A stretch of DNA of 64,000 nucleotides, taken from assembly GCA_963795715.1 (NCBI GenBank), contig CAWCIY010000004.1, positions 310,001 to 374,000 of the forward strand. Reading direction: 5' to 3'. This DNA is from JAFEDN01 sp963795715. Its GTDB lineage: Bacteria > Pseudomonadota > Gammaproteobacteria > Coxiellales > Coxiellaceae. The translations under genes and the position numbers were made by a program. The notes below the pieces were generated by a model. It saw only the letters and a program-made list of their open reading frames with translations. It ran no database searches and had not been told where the DNA came from. This document shows positions 43,666 through 53,551 of this stretch, in pieces (positions within the stretch are counted from its first letter, which is position 1; each line of letters starts with the position of its first letter).

Positions 43666-46600
43666 TTATTGTTTTCCGCTTCCCAAACCTTTCCGCTCAT
43701 TCTCAATTAATTGTTTTACCAATCCATCTAATTTCTTTCCATTCAGTTGTTTTTTAGAGCGACTCATAAAAGACACACCATAATATAAAGGCATCTGAGA
43801 AGGTTTATCTTTCATTTCAAGGCCAACATACTCAACAAAACAACGAGTATTAGCATTATGTAAATCAATACTCTTATTGTAGAAAAACAATTTAGCTTTA
43901 GGATTAGAAAGTTTTATCGAAGATGCCTTATCTTCGGTATCACGCGCTTGTGGAGTAAAAGCTTTGTCTGAAGTTACTAAAGTCAACGCTTTAAATTTAG
44001 TAGGATCGATAGAAGATTTTTTTTGATCATCTTTAGTATAACAGCCTCTCACTTTAAAGTTTTTCTTAGTTTCATCTATTTCGTTAAGTTCTTGCAGTAA
44101 TGATTTAATAAACCCTTCTTCATGTGAATTCTGCATAGCGACAATACCCGGCGTACAATACTCACAAACAGAATTGGTTGAATACAACAGAACAGCCATA
44201 GAATAGATTTTATATAAACCTGGTTGTAATTCTTTAATACCAAATATTTTTATCATTTCTTGTTTTAAGAGAAGAATTATTTTTTGTAAATTCTCTTTTT
44301 TACGAATGACTTCAAAAAAATTTCTTTCACTATGATACAATAAATTGTTGGTTTGAACAGTTGCCTGAAGAATTTTATCTGTCTCATTCTTATATTCATC
44401 GGGATTTTTCGGCTCACCATAAATCAAAGAGGAACCATGATGATGATCTTTCTTTATCTGCTCATAAAAATAAGCAGGATTGGATGGAAAAACTTTATCT
44501 TCAAGATCTTTCGATAGTAAACTATTTTTATACTCTAAATCTAAATTTATTGGTATAAATTTTCGCTCATGATCTCCACCCTTTTTGTGAGGTTTAGTAG
44601 AAACAACAAAGCAAAGGAATACAGTAACAACATTAATGGGCTTAGTTATAGAATCAGAACCACATTGAGTAATCTTATCTTTAATTTTTTGACCCATTAA
44701 AGCTAATTTTGCGAAAAATGGAAATAGATCAATTTCAGTAACTTTACTCCTATTTTTGTTTTTTGAACTATAAATCAAATAACGTGTATTATGCGTGGGA
44801 TATAAGCGGGTATAATAGTTTTCAACACGAGATTTAGATTCCTCATGTACCTGATCTAGTCCTCGTTTTTTTGTTTGTTTTTTTATCGGTTGAAAGTGCA
44901 GTCTTCGTTGCAAGCTAGTAAACCTAGCCCAGACTTTTTGCATAGTCATAAAATCCTGCTGTTTGCAGGCTTTGTTATATTCCATATGCAATTCTTTTAT
45001 TTCTTTTACACCAAGCAGTGAACTAAGTTCTTCCTCGTCCTTCCGATACTTTTCCCGAATTGTAGATAACAATTTTTTTCGCATCGTGCTAATGGGATTT
45101 TCACCGACATCTTGCATGATTGTATCATCAACAGTTAGCTCTTTTTTTAGCTGATTAATACCGTTTATAACGGCACGACCAATAAAATTATTATCCAATT
45201 TACTATCGTCATAAACTCGATACAGACTTTGACTTTGAATGATCAATTCAACTTGTTCAGGTTTGAGATCAATTTCATCATAGTTTAAATTTTCTAAAAT
45301 GAACTCCGATAACTCAAATTCATCTTCAACCATTTGACGCACCAACCAATTCAAGCCTTCCTCACCACCACTGATCGTGATTAAATTGCTGAGCTGATTG
45401 ATTTGAAGAAAAGCTTTATTTTCTTCTCCTTCGTAAAAACCAGGCTCTGGCGAGAGAGGAATAGGTCTAGAGGGCGATGAAGGCGATATGGGTCCCCCCC
45501 AGTCCCAGTTATCGTTGCTTTCTGGATTCTCTTCGAGATCTTGACGCTCTTCTTCCACTTCTTGATATTTCTCAATGTAATTATCATCAGCTTCTTCATT
45601 TTCTTCCTCTGTTGACTTCTTAATATATTCTTTTTCAAGATGACGGAACGCGTAAACACAATATTGACGTCTTTTTCTACAAATCAAATCCTCAATTAAA
45701 TCACATAATTTATTTTTCAGAGTATTTATTTGACCATCTATTATTTGTTTTTGTTCTTTGGTCTGCAGAGCTTTAATCTCTAATTCATTAATTTGGATCA
45801 TTGTATTTTTTATTTTTTCATATTTAAAAAGCGCTTCCAGATATCTGCTAGAAATTTTATTAATAGGGGTTTGGCTTAAAATATTTTTAAAAATACTACT
45901 GGTATGACCCTCCATATGCAACTGCCACAAAAGATCTTTTTTCCAGCGATAAGAATAGGCTTTTAATTGTGTATCAAGATGTTGTCTTATACCGTCTAAA
46001 TCTAAAGTTAGACCCGAAAATTCAGATAGCCATTTCCCAAAATGATGTGTGTTAGTGTACACATATATATCATCTAGCGGCTCACTGGTACCAATCTGTG
46101 GATTTTTAAATAAGTAACTTAATGTCGCTTCAAAATGTCCAATTAATGTATTTTTGATTTCTTCCCTGACTGCTCTTGCCTGTGGTACGAGTTTATCCTT
46201 ATTAATTTTTTCAATCTGCACAACCAACTGTTCTAAAATTTGTCTAAAATTTAGTGAGGTTAAATTTTCAATTTTCTCAAATATTGCTTCATAATAAGCG
46301 TGAATTTGCCAAAGAAAAGGATCATTTAAATCTTTTTTGGATTCTTTATCTTCACCACTTGATTCAATTTCTTTCCATAATTCTCCTTGGATTTTTTTTG
46401 CTAATTCTTCATCTTTTTTTATTTGACTTTTAATTGAATTTTCTAAATTTTTTTCCAAATCATTGTTAATTGCTTTGTTATCAATTTCTGCACAAATTTC
46501 TGAAAGTTCTTCATAATCTAATTGAAATCTAAAATTTCCTAAATCAGTTATTTCGCTTAAATCAACATCCATTAAGTTAAACAGGGTTCTTAATAATTCT

Positions 46601-46818
46601 ATAAAAAAATCATTTCGTGCATTCTTATTAAAGAGAGCTAATAAATTTATTCTGAGTCTATCCAAATGATCTTTGTGCTTTTCATCACTTGATTGTCTCG
46701 CCATTATTGCAACAAGGTCGTTTTTAAGTTCAGGCATGTTTTTAATGAGATTAATAATTTTTGAAATTCTCAATAATTCTTTTTCTCGAAAATTATTACC
46801 TGCTTTTTTTAGCCACAT
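43666..46818 (-). CDS. Large protein with deaminase-type zinc signature; downstream part of a broken protease fusion
   Basis: 1050 residues from ATG 46818, but the frame is open and protein-like up to about 46977 (ADEDEAFEYKISPYDN, DIRRRHVYIYHPYDPSFYQR). That stretch joins the preceding C48 protease if one G of GGG at about 46978-46980 is removed. Residues 1-400 are helical; 400-470 acidic and Pro-rich. Near the C-terminus LLYHSERNFFEV (His829, Glu831) and LLYSTNSVCEYCTPG (Cys885, Cys888) follow the HxE...CxxC pattern of zinc-dependent nucleotide/nucleic-acid deaminases, the second preceded by a hydrophobic strand and Ser as in that fold. Function as a toxin or effector acting on host nucleic acid is inference. 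No signal peptide. Alternative: a coincidental zinc site. Confidence 0.7.
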   Translation of the reverse strand: MWLKKAGNNFREKELLRISKIINLIKNMPELKNDLVAIMARQSSDEKHKDHLDRLRINLLALFNKNARNDFFIELLRTLFNLMDVDLSEITDLGNFRFQLDYEELSEICAEIDNKAINNDLEKNLENSIKSQIKKDEELAKKIQGELWKEIESSGEDKESKKDLNDPFLWQIHAYYEAIFEKIENLTSLNFRQILEQLVVQIEKINKDKLVPQARAVREEIKNTLIGHFEATLSYLFKNPQIGTSEPLDDIYVYTNTHHFGKWLSEFSGLTLDLDGIRQHLDTQLKAYSYRWKKDLLWQLHMEGHTSSIFKNILSQTPINKISSRYLEALFKYEKIKNTMIQINELEIKALQTKEQKQIIDGQINTLKNKLCDLIEDLICRKRRQYCVYAFRHLEKEYIKKSTEEENEEADDNYIEKYQEVEEERQDLEENPESNDNWDWGGPISPSSPSRPIPLSPEPGFYEGEENKAFLQINQLSNLITISGGEEGLNWLVRQMVEDEFELSEFILENLNYDEIDLKPEQVELIIQSQSLYRVYDDSKLDNNFIGRAVINGINQLKKELTVDDTIMQDVGENPISTMRKKLLSTIREKYRKDEEELSSLLGVKEIKELHMEYNKACKQQDFMTMQKVWARFTSLQRRLHFQPIKKQTKKRGLDQVHEESKSRVENYYTRLYPTHNTRYLIYSSKNKNRSKVTEIDLFPFFAKLALMGQKIKDKITQCGSDSITKPINVVTVFLCFVVSTKPHKKGGDHERKFIPINLDLEYKNSLLSKDLEDKVFPSNPAYFYEQIKKDHHHGSSLIYGEPKNPDEYKNETDKILQATVQTNNLLYHSERNFFEVIRKKENLQKIILLLKQEMIKIFGIKELQPGLYKIYSMAVLLYSTNSVCEYCTPGIVAMQNSHEEGFIKSLLQELNEIDETKKNFKVRGCYTKDDQKKSSIDPTKFKALTLVTSDKAFTPQARDTEDKASSIKLSNPKAKLFFYNKSIDLHNANTRCFVEYVGLEMKDKPSQMPLYYGVSFMSRSKKQLNGKKLDGLVKQLIENERKGLGSGKQ

Positions 46819-46969
46819 ATTTTGCTGGAAAGCAGAAATTACACGATTAGTATTAGTGCTCTGTCTTTGGTAAAAAGAAGGATCGTAAGGATGATAAATG
46901 TATACATGTCTTCTACGAATATCACTATTGTCATAAGGCGATATTTTATATTCAAATGCCTCATCTTCA

Positions 46970-47449
46970 TCAGCCCACCTGAATCAAATTTTCAATGGTG
47001 AGCGGTCCGCAACTGGTAGAATCTTGTTGTTTTAATCTCTTTTGAATACTCACTTTATCGAAATTAAAATTCCCATAAACAAGTTTTATTTCCTGACAGA
47101 GATCGTAAAAATATTCCTCGTTTTCTTGCAAAGAATCCATATAAATTATTTTCTCAAGTTCATTTAACGAGTTAATTTTAATGACTAATGCAAACCAATG
47201 CGCACCGGATTTATTATAGGGAATCAGCAATGTTCTCTTGCCAGAATGTTGTGGTTGTGTTTTCTCGTAAGATAAGTATTCTCTCAAAGAAGTTGCTGCA
47301 TTACCAACGGTTAATTCTGGAGCATAAACTCCGCTTTTTTTGAGTTCTGAGAGCCTAATGGACAAGATATTTTTAACTTCGTCATCTTCATATTGATATT
47401 GCAGTGAAACGTTAGGAACGGTTGGTAATGGTACTATAGTTTGTTGCAT
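46970..47449 (-). CDS. C48 (ULP1/SENP-like) cysteine protease domain
   Basis: 159 residues. KSGAHWFALVIKI (catalytic His in HW), IIYMDSLQENEEYF (Asp), then QQDSTSCGPLTIENLIQ (oxyanion Gln and nucleophile Cys in the SCG motif). Order His-Asp-Gln-Cys and spacing are those of ubiquitin-like-protein proteases, which pathogens use to strip ubiquitin, SUMO or NEDD8 in host cells. AGGAGAA ribosome site before ATG 47449. The stop follows directly after the SCGPLTIENLIQ helix, too early for the fold, because of the one-base shift described for the downstream frame. Corrected, both form one 1260-residue protein. Confidence 0.88.
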   Translation of the reverse strand: MQQTIVPLPTVPNVSLQYQYEDDEVKNILSIRLSELKKSGVYAPELTVGNAATSLREYLSYEKTQPQHSGKRTLLIPYNKSGAHWFALVIKINSLNELEKIIYMDSLQENEEYFYDLCQEIKLVYGNFNFDKVSIQKRLKQQDSTSCGPLTIENLIQVG

Positions 47450-47633
47450 TTCAATTCTCCTGAATTACTCCAACGATTCGTTAGTATCTGCCTAAAAAAT
47501 ATTAAGTTTAACCCATTTAATTTGGATAAATTTATGATCAAATATTCGATTGAGACTTGCTTCTCCCAAGATAAAACATAAAAACATAATAGTCCCAACT
47601 TTATCTCAAAGCAATCTTCAATAAGCCATAGGG

Positions 47634-49100
47634 TGTAGTTCAAGGTAGTCGGCTCATTTTTTAAGCAGCTTTTGCCAAAGGCTGATGTTTATGCCAATTC
47701 CAAAAATCTTTCCACCATCCGTTAGCTCTAATCACCCTTAAACTCAACAAGGGATTAATTGTATTGGGATGCCAACATGCCCCGGCTATTTTCAATCGTT
47801 CCTGGGGAATATACCTGTGCGCACTTTCTACTTCTCCTGATCCCACCGGCCATCCTTTCTTTTTATATTTTCCATAATCGACCGAACCTTGAAAGCGAGT
47901 AACATAATCAATCAATCGCCGTAACCGATCATGGGAACTATCCGCATAAAGAAGTTGCAATTGCTGAATGACTTCCTTGGCTTTATTTTCCCACAATTGA
48001 TTCATATAATTTTTAACCCACTCCGCCCGCAAAGGGGATTCTATTTCCAACGATTCTGCGGTTTCGTAAAAATGCGATTCTAAATGCCGATGGTCTAATA
48101 TATATTGGAAATGATTAAAATGGCTGGACAATTCTTCATATAACCCATTTCCACCATCCCCCACAGCGATCATAGACGTAGTGTTTTTTAAACCACGCTG
48201 CTGAGCCGCTTGATACAATTGATGGCAAATGTCAGGATAATCCGTCATTTTACACACATACGTTTTGATGATCTCTTCCAGTGGGCGCACAAAACCTGTA
48301 CGTACTTCTCGCCAATTTTCGGTTCGAGTCCATTGAGGTTTCCTTCCCTCTTCGATGATTTTTTTAAATATGCCCGTTCGTATTTCACAACCATCCAACC
48401 CACCTAACATCGTTAATTTGAAATCTTGATCAGTACTGACTGGCATGACGGTTTTTTTAACTGCTCTTCTAAATATTTTTGCGAGTTGAGCGCCACACTC
48501 ACCGTGTAGCGTCTCACCGTCGAAGTCGACGGTAACCAACCATAATGTTCTTGAAACCGCTGAGCTGCCCGGTCAAATGATTTCTCAATCCCAAAATCGC
48601 TTAACGCTCTTTTGACGGTTTCGCTACTACTGTGACCGATCACATGCATTTGTTCTCTCATGGACCGCTTCCCTTCTTTTTGGCCGTTTTTTTTAAATAG
48701 GGAGATTCTACTGCGATTTCTCCAAATATCGTTTTATACGAAACAGATTCATGTCTCTCAATATGGTAACCCTCCGCTTGGCAAGCCGTTGTTGTCTGTG
48801 TGGACACCTCTTGATACAATTTTTCCATACTCGATAAGCCTACTTCTCTCAGTAAATCCAGAACAAATTTATCGAGTGAATCTCCTTGGGCAAGCAATAC
48901 CTCCATATTTTTTTTTAATTCGTCCGTAATTAATGTGCTGGCGCTATCAATCAGATAGTCATATTTTTCTTTCATGGGTTTCATCTCCCTGAGCTGACTT
49001 CCTATAACTCCTGTTAGGAAAAAAACAGGTGGGACTGTCGCCAGTTTAGCATATTGCTTATTACTCAGACTAATATTTGAGCCGACTACCTTGAACTACA
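47634..49100 (-). mobile_element. ISKra4-family element with 23-bp perfect inverted repeats
   Basis: Ends 47634-47656 (tgtagttcaaggtagtcggc...) and 49078-49100 are exact complements over 23 bp. The 1467-bp unit holds one frameshifted transposase. A lone copy of its transposase-3' end lies at 52969-53026 in opposite orientation. Confidence 0.9.
47661..48984 (-). pseudogene. tnp: ISKra4/UPF0236-type transposase, two frameshifts
   Basis: Frame 1 (48984-48658): KYDYLIDSASTLITDELKKN to SYKTIFGEIAVESPYLKK. Frame 2 (48661-48413): MREQMHVIGHSSSETVKRAL to RRYTVSVALNSQKYLEEQLK. Frame 3 (48480 or so to 47661): TVMPVSTDQDFKLTMLGGLD, IAVGDGGNGLYEELSSHF, HRHLESHFYETAESL, KKGWPVGSGEVESAHRYIPQ. The last carries the late catalytic Glu region. 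The second shift is at a run of seven A near 48451. The protein would be about 440 residues if repaired. Confidence 0.9.
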
Positions 49101-49133
49101 TCCCCACGAGCCGTATTGTGTAACGACTGGATT

Positions 49134-51164
49134 TCAATTTAAGTCAGCACTATAAGTTAGCGGTTGTAATTCAATAATATTTTGGGAATTTTTACGTGCA
49201 TGAGAATTTGCAATATGTAAGGAAGCTAATGGACTTTTTTGTTTCGATTCTATAACAGCTGTTGTGGAAGCAACGCAAATATCCTTAAGTGTACTTGAAA
49301 CATGAACTAATTTAACTTTATTATTTCCTGTTTCACAAACTGCTGCATCCAATAGTAAATCTTTAAAATTCATGGGAGAAACGCCTACCGGAGCTCCTGT
49401 ACATTGTGCGAAAGTTCCCACTACCCATTGAACTCCAAGGATTATAGCGCGGAACAATAATAAAGTTACTGATAGTTTTGCTTCACTGCTTATTCTCAAA
49501 TTATCTCCTAGTAAGTAGTTATCAATTAAAATAGTAATAGCTAAAAAAATTCCGAACCATCCCGCAGCTTTTAATAGTTCTTTTAAAATAGAACTTAATC
49601 TCATATTATTTCGGGTGCTACAACATGATAAATTAATAATAGGCAGAATTTGTCTCGGAAGCTTGTCACGAAAATTTCCTATTTCTAAGAGATTATAACA
49701 AAGCCTAGAGCAATTCTGATATTTAAAAGAAATACAGCAGGTATCACCAAACAAATACCATTTTTTACTAATATCTTTCCAAAAATTTTCATATTTCTTT
49801 ATCATTCGACTAATTTCATTATCTTTAAAATCTTCTATTTGAATTACATAATCAGCATGCGTTTTGTTGGAACTATCAAGATTATAGTCACCATCTAAGT
49901 CAATTTTATTATTGGATCTTCCAAAATATTCTATGAATTTTCCAGAAACTAAAATCGGAGGACATATATGATTATTCTGTTTCTGTTCCGGATAGAAACT
50001 GACATAAGTTGCTTGCCCATGCTTATTTTTTATTGCCATTGCAATATGGCCACTAGGCCTTAAATCGATACCTGTTAATCTCAAAAAGTTTCTACACATA
50101 GAACTAACGCCGTCTTTACCATCCCAAATAAAAATCCGAACAGAATTTGGTGGCATACCAATATGTATTTCAATATTATTGGTGGCTTCAAGTGACGGTA
50201 AAGCTTCCATAAAATGGACATAAGCCGTATTTTGTTTCTTACTTGCGATTACCTGTTTGTGTAAATACGGATGTCCCGGATTAGAATGAATATTTTGCAG
50301 TAGTTCATCAGGCATACTTTTTTGTGTGAATTTAAAAAAACGATTTATAGGAATATGTTCGTATTGAGCGGCTTGCACAGTTTCGACGGAATGAATTGCA
50401 GAAGAAACATTGGTAAATATCTTTAATTCATCGAATTTAACGTTTTGTTTCTCATCATAATCAAGATAAAATAAGCGGGGTATGTTTTTAGTATAAATAT
50501 AGCATGGGACACGTTCTTTAAATATTTCATTTTGAATTTTTTTCAAAAATAAAGGAGATGAATTATTTTTTTGAATGAAACTATAAACCTGAAATATTAA
50601 TTCCAAGTAATTCTGATTTTGCTCTTTCTTTTTAATTTCTGACATTACTTGATTTTTTTCTAGAAATGTTCGGTTTTCTTTAGGAATATCTGACAAAACT
50701 TCAGTTTCTATCGCTTCACCTCTTTCAAGATCAATAATTATATAGCTTGATGTGTTTTTACCGGAAATATAAATTTTTTCTTCATGTAATATATTTTTTT
50801 CATTTATAATTTGCGCCAGCTCTTGTAACACATCATCGTAAAAATCTTTTTCTTTTATTACACCAATCTCTTTTTGTTTATTAAAATCATTTATTATTTT
50901 ATAGTTAAATAATTCTTTATTTTCTTTATTTAATCCCAGAAAAATTTTTTTGATTTCAAATTTTTCATCTTCAATACATATTTGATATTGCGTCGGCAAT
51001 GTGATATCCGATAATAAATAAATATCTGGTTTCACATCAGAAGACCCAGAAATCTCTCCTTCCTGATGTAAAAATACATCCGCAATTTTGTCACTAGGCT
51101 TTGGTGATCTAATTTCCAATGTGTGTTCTAGCCCACCTGCTTGATAAGTTGTAGTTAATTTCAT
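49134..51164 (-). CDS. Candidate effector, permuted papain-like (H...C) peptidase fold with two membrane helices
   Basis: 676 residues, AGGAG before ATG 51164; second gene of an operon, 12 bases after the lipase. N-terminal 330 residues unknown. Around residue 370 RPSGHIAMAIKNKHGQATYV SFYPEQK, and around 487 YQNCSRLCYNLLEIG. A conserved GH(I/V)A..I...YVSF-P strand followed later by NC(S/A).L...LL is the layout of circularly permuted NlpC/P60/LRAT-like cysteine enzymes seen in several intracellular-bacterium proteins. Two hydrophobic helices lie at about 540-560 (GWFGIFLAITILIDNYLLG) and 580-600 (SVTLLLFRAIILGVQWVV). The assignment is from motif order only. Confidence 0.5.
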   Translation of the reverse strand: MKLTTTYQAGGLEHTLEIRSPKPSDKIADVFLHQEGEISGSSDVKPDIYLLSDITLPTQYQICIEDEKFEIKKIFLGLNKENKELFNYKIINDFNKQKEIGVIKEKDFYDDVLQELAQIINEKNILHEEKIYISGKNTSSYIIIDLERGEAIETEVLSDIPKENRTFLEKNQVMSEIKKKEQNQNYLELIFQVYSFIQKNNSSPLFLKKIQNEIFKERVPCYIYTKNIPRLFYLDYDEKQNVKFDELKIFTNVSSAIHSVETVQAAQYEHIPINRFFKFTQKSMPDELLQNIHSNPGHPYLHKQVIASKKQNTAYVHFMEALPSLEATNNIEIHIGMPPNSVRIFIWDGKDGVSSMCRNFLRLTGIDLRPSGHIAMAIKNKHGQATYVSFYPEQKQNNHICPPILVSGKFIEYFGRSNNKIDLDGDYNLDSSNKTHADYVIQIEDFKDNEISRMIKKYENFWKDISKKWYLFGDTCCISFKYQNCSRLCYNLLEIGNFRDKLPRQILPIINLSCCSTRNNMRLSSILKELLKAAGWFGIFLAITILIDNYLLGDNLRISSEAKLSVTLLLFRAIILGVQWVVGTFAQCTGAPVGVSPMNFKDLLLDAAVCETGNNKVKLVHVSSTLKDICVASTTAVIESKQKSPLASLHIANSHARKNSQNIIELQPLTYSADLN

Positions 51165-51176
51165 TTACCTTAACTC

Positions 51177-52787
51177 CTAAAAAGAAAAAGATTGTGAATT
51201 CTGAGAAGTTGAATTTGAAGGGCAACCTCTATTTTGTTGAGAAAATAATCCAGCTAGGAATGAGTTTTCAAACTTCACACCTGATTTAATAATTACCTCT
51301 AGACCCAGAGCGCCAATTAAAAATCCAACTAAGACTTGTTTTGGATCATTGCTGATAGCGTATAAAAGCACAAGAATTGAAAGCAATAATACGTAAGGTC
51401 TAGTCCTAGCTTCAATAAAGGAATTCTTAGTAGTAGAACTTGATTCTAAGCTTAGTTCTGCAATTTTTGGAGAAACAGATTCTTCTGGAAATAAAATCTC
51501 AGTGGATTTATTTTCCTTTTCTTTAAAGGTGTCTCCAAGCTCTAAGACAGTGCCTAAATTTTGTTTTTCAATTTTTGGTCGCACTGGTTCTTGAGATAAA
51601 ACATCAACCAATCCCGGTTTGATTACCTCTACTTGATTGATTTTATTTTTCAACCATTCAAACCTTGATCTAAGACTAGGGGTTCTCTCCAAGGCTTTTT
51701 CTGGTACAATATATTTTATATTTGTACATATTTTTAATTCAACCTCATAAAAGAACTGTGCGTTAGGCCATGATTTAGAATTTATCTGCTTAATTTTTTG
51801 CTCTCTGTGATTATGTACGTTATTAAGCATGACAATCATATTGTGTGTCTCCATGGTATGTTTGAACTTTTCAACCAAACCATGTTTTTTATTTTTTTCT
51901 TCAAACTTTTCTTTAACTGCAGTGACTGATTTATCTGCAAAAGCCGAAGTGACTTCAATTGCCGATTCTAAAAAAAATTGTACTTTATCTTTGCTTATTC
52001 CTGAAAAATGACTAATGGCACTACAAGCTAAGGGTTTAACAAAATTGTTTATAACAGCCGCTTTGATATCCGGGATATAAGTGGCACCACTCTGTAATCC
52101 AGCGGTAATCATCTCAAGAATAGGTTTGGCGTAATCAACGCTGCCTGTAAGCCACGGGATGTAGTATATTTTCCCCAAATGAATTCCTAAACAATTGACA
52201 AAATTGGGAGAGCTAACAAAGCAATGAATGTCAGCTCCTTCATGATGTCCTAAAGCAGCCTCTACTCCCGGTGAATCAAAAATAACAGAGGTATGTTTAA
52301 ATTCAATAGTCATTTTTGAGGCAATATAGCCACCGAGAGAATGACCCGTAAAAATTATTTGATGTTCCTTAGCAGTGCTTTTATGAATAATTTTTTTAAC
52401 ATACTCTTTAATTTCTTCGGATAGAGGAAAGAAATTTCCCGTAGCCAAATTTAAATCATTCTTTAAATCAAGAGGATCTGTAGGATTTGTACCTCTAAAA
52501 GCGATTATAGTTTCTTTCCTACTTTTGGATTCAAAAACAAGACAATTAATATCATCACGAAAATGTTTTATTACTTTATTTATTACTTTACCCGTGTAAT
52601 TCAATGAACCCGTGATCCCTTTCCTGGCTGTTTGCCGATATGGGAAATATCCCGCATCCACATATTGCATGTCACCTTCAAATAAGCTTTTGGAATTGCT
52701 TACAATATGGTCATTTTCATAATAGACCAAATGAGAAACTCGAGCATATATTTTTATATCTTTGTATAAATGGAATCTTCGTGACAT
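51177..52787 (-). CDS. Class 3 lipase-like alpha/beta hydrolase with C-terminal membrane segment
   Basis: 536 residues. KETIIAFRGTNPTDPLDLKN (the oxyanion region FRGT), HQIIFTGHSLGGYIASKMTI (nucleophile Ser near 150), SVIFDSPGVEAALGHH (Asp near 175). The third residue of the triad is probably one of the later histidines. Family members hydrolyse (phospho)lipids. Residues about 250-400 charged helices; 430-460 Glu/Ser-rich; then PYVLLLSILVLLYAIS and QVLVGFLIGALGLEVII, two hydrophobic helices near the end. No signal peptide, which fits delivery by a dedicated secretion system rather than Sec. Ribosome site GGAGAT before ATG 52787; the downstream gene is coupled. Confidence 0.8.
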   Translation of the reverse strand: MSRRFHLYKDIKIYARVSHLVYYENDHIVSNSKSLFEGDMQYVDAGYFPYRQTARKGITGSLNYTGKVINKVIKHFRDDINCLVFESKSRKETIIAFRGTNPTDPLDLKNDLNLATGNFFPLSEEIKEYVKKIIHKSTAKEHQIIFTGHSLGGYIASKMTIEFKHTSVIFDSPGVEAALGHHEGADIHCFVSSPNFVNCLGIHLGKIYYIPWLTGSVDYAKPILEMITAGLQSGATYIPDIKAAVINNFVKPLACSAISHFSGISKDKVQFFLESAIEVTSAFADKSVTAVKEKFEEKNKKHGLVEKFKHTMETHNMIVMLNNVHNHREQKIKQINSKSWPNAQFFYEVELKICTNIKYIVPEKALERTPSLRSRFEWLKNKINQVEVIKPGLVDVLSQEPVRPKIEKQNLGTVLELGDTFKEKENKSTEILFPEESVSPKIAELSLESSSTTKNSFIEARTRPYVLLLSILVLLYAISNDPKQVLVGFLIGALGLEVIIKSGVKFENSFLAGLFSQQNRGCPSNSTSQNSQSFSF

Positions 52788-52968
52788 AAAATCTCCATGT
52801 TTTGGTAGTTTGGTTTTTACGGTATTATATCCCTCATTAAGGGCTAAAACAGAGTGGGATTATCAGATAAAATTTAAACATTTTGAATAAATAAACTTGA
52901 TCTCATCGTGCTTTAATCTGATACCTAGGGGCACATTATCACAGAAATTTCATATTTTCTAGGTGAAC

Positions 52969-53026
52969 ATCAGCCTTTGGCAAAAGCTGCTTAAAGAATG
53001 AACCGACCACCTTTGAACTACACCCT
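52969..53026. repeat. Solo ISKra4 end
   Basis: Reads catcagcctttggcaaaagc...gaactacaccct, the reverse complement of 47634-47692 with about six mismatches: the last codons of the transposase (QPLAKAA) plus the terminal repeat. Nothing else of the IS is present. With the full copy at 47634-49100 it encloses the lipase and peptidase-like genes between oppositely oriented ends. Confidence 0.88.
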
Positions 53027-53164
53027 AAGCCATATAATGTTTACTCAGCGGCTTTCTAAAATGGATTAAAATAATCAGGATTTGGCTATAAGAAATAAAT
53101 CATTTTTTAAGCAATGATTGAGCATGTAGTAACTTCAAGCAAAACCAAATAAGGAATTTAAATC

Positions 53165-53551
53165 TTAGAGGACAAATTTAGCATTAATTTTGATGCCCTC
53201 AGCACAAAGCTGAAAATCCACCCGCCGGGTTTTTCTCTCCCATTCGTGAGGAATATCCTCGCGCCAAAGGATTTGGCATTTAACGCAATCTTTGGAAACC
53301 CTGGTCAATTGATAGCCTTTAATATTATCCGATGGGGTAATAAGCCAACATCGGGGGTGATCATCCTCCACAAAAAACCGAATCCTCGCATTTTCAGCAA
53401 TGGCCAAATGGCTTAAAATTTGGTTGCCGATGTATATCACTAATCCCGATTTACCTGCACCCCAATATGAAAAACACACTCGAACCATCTCGGCAATGTT
53501 TTTCAAATGGTAACGACTTCGGATTGGCCGCACTTCTCTAAAGTCGTGCAT
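53165..53551 (-). CDS. Integrative-element backbone protein, unknown
   Basis: 128 residues. Not recognised. Beta-rich (GLVIYIGNQILSHLAIAENA, RIRFFVEDDHPRCWLITPSD). Overlaps the end of 53538-53894 by 14 bases, so translated as its partner. GC close to that of 41.9-43.6 kb. Confidence 0.6.
   Translation of the reverse strand: MHDFREVRPIRSRYHLKNIAEMVRVCFSYWGAGKSGLVIYIGNQILSHLAIAENARIRFFVEDDHPRCWLITPSDNIKGYQLTRVSKDCVKCQILWREDIPHEWERKTRRVDFQLCAEGIKINAKFVL

Noticed and set aside
45381..45659. 92-codon frame within the deaminase-type gene, minus strand
   Set aside because: Frame shadow of the Glu/Lys-rich linker; biased codons, no start signal.
47434..47643. 69-codon minus-strand frame upstream of the C48 protease
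   Set aside because: Overlaps the protease start, hydrophobic random composition, no ribosome site; probably leader sequence.
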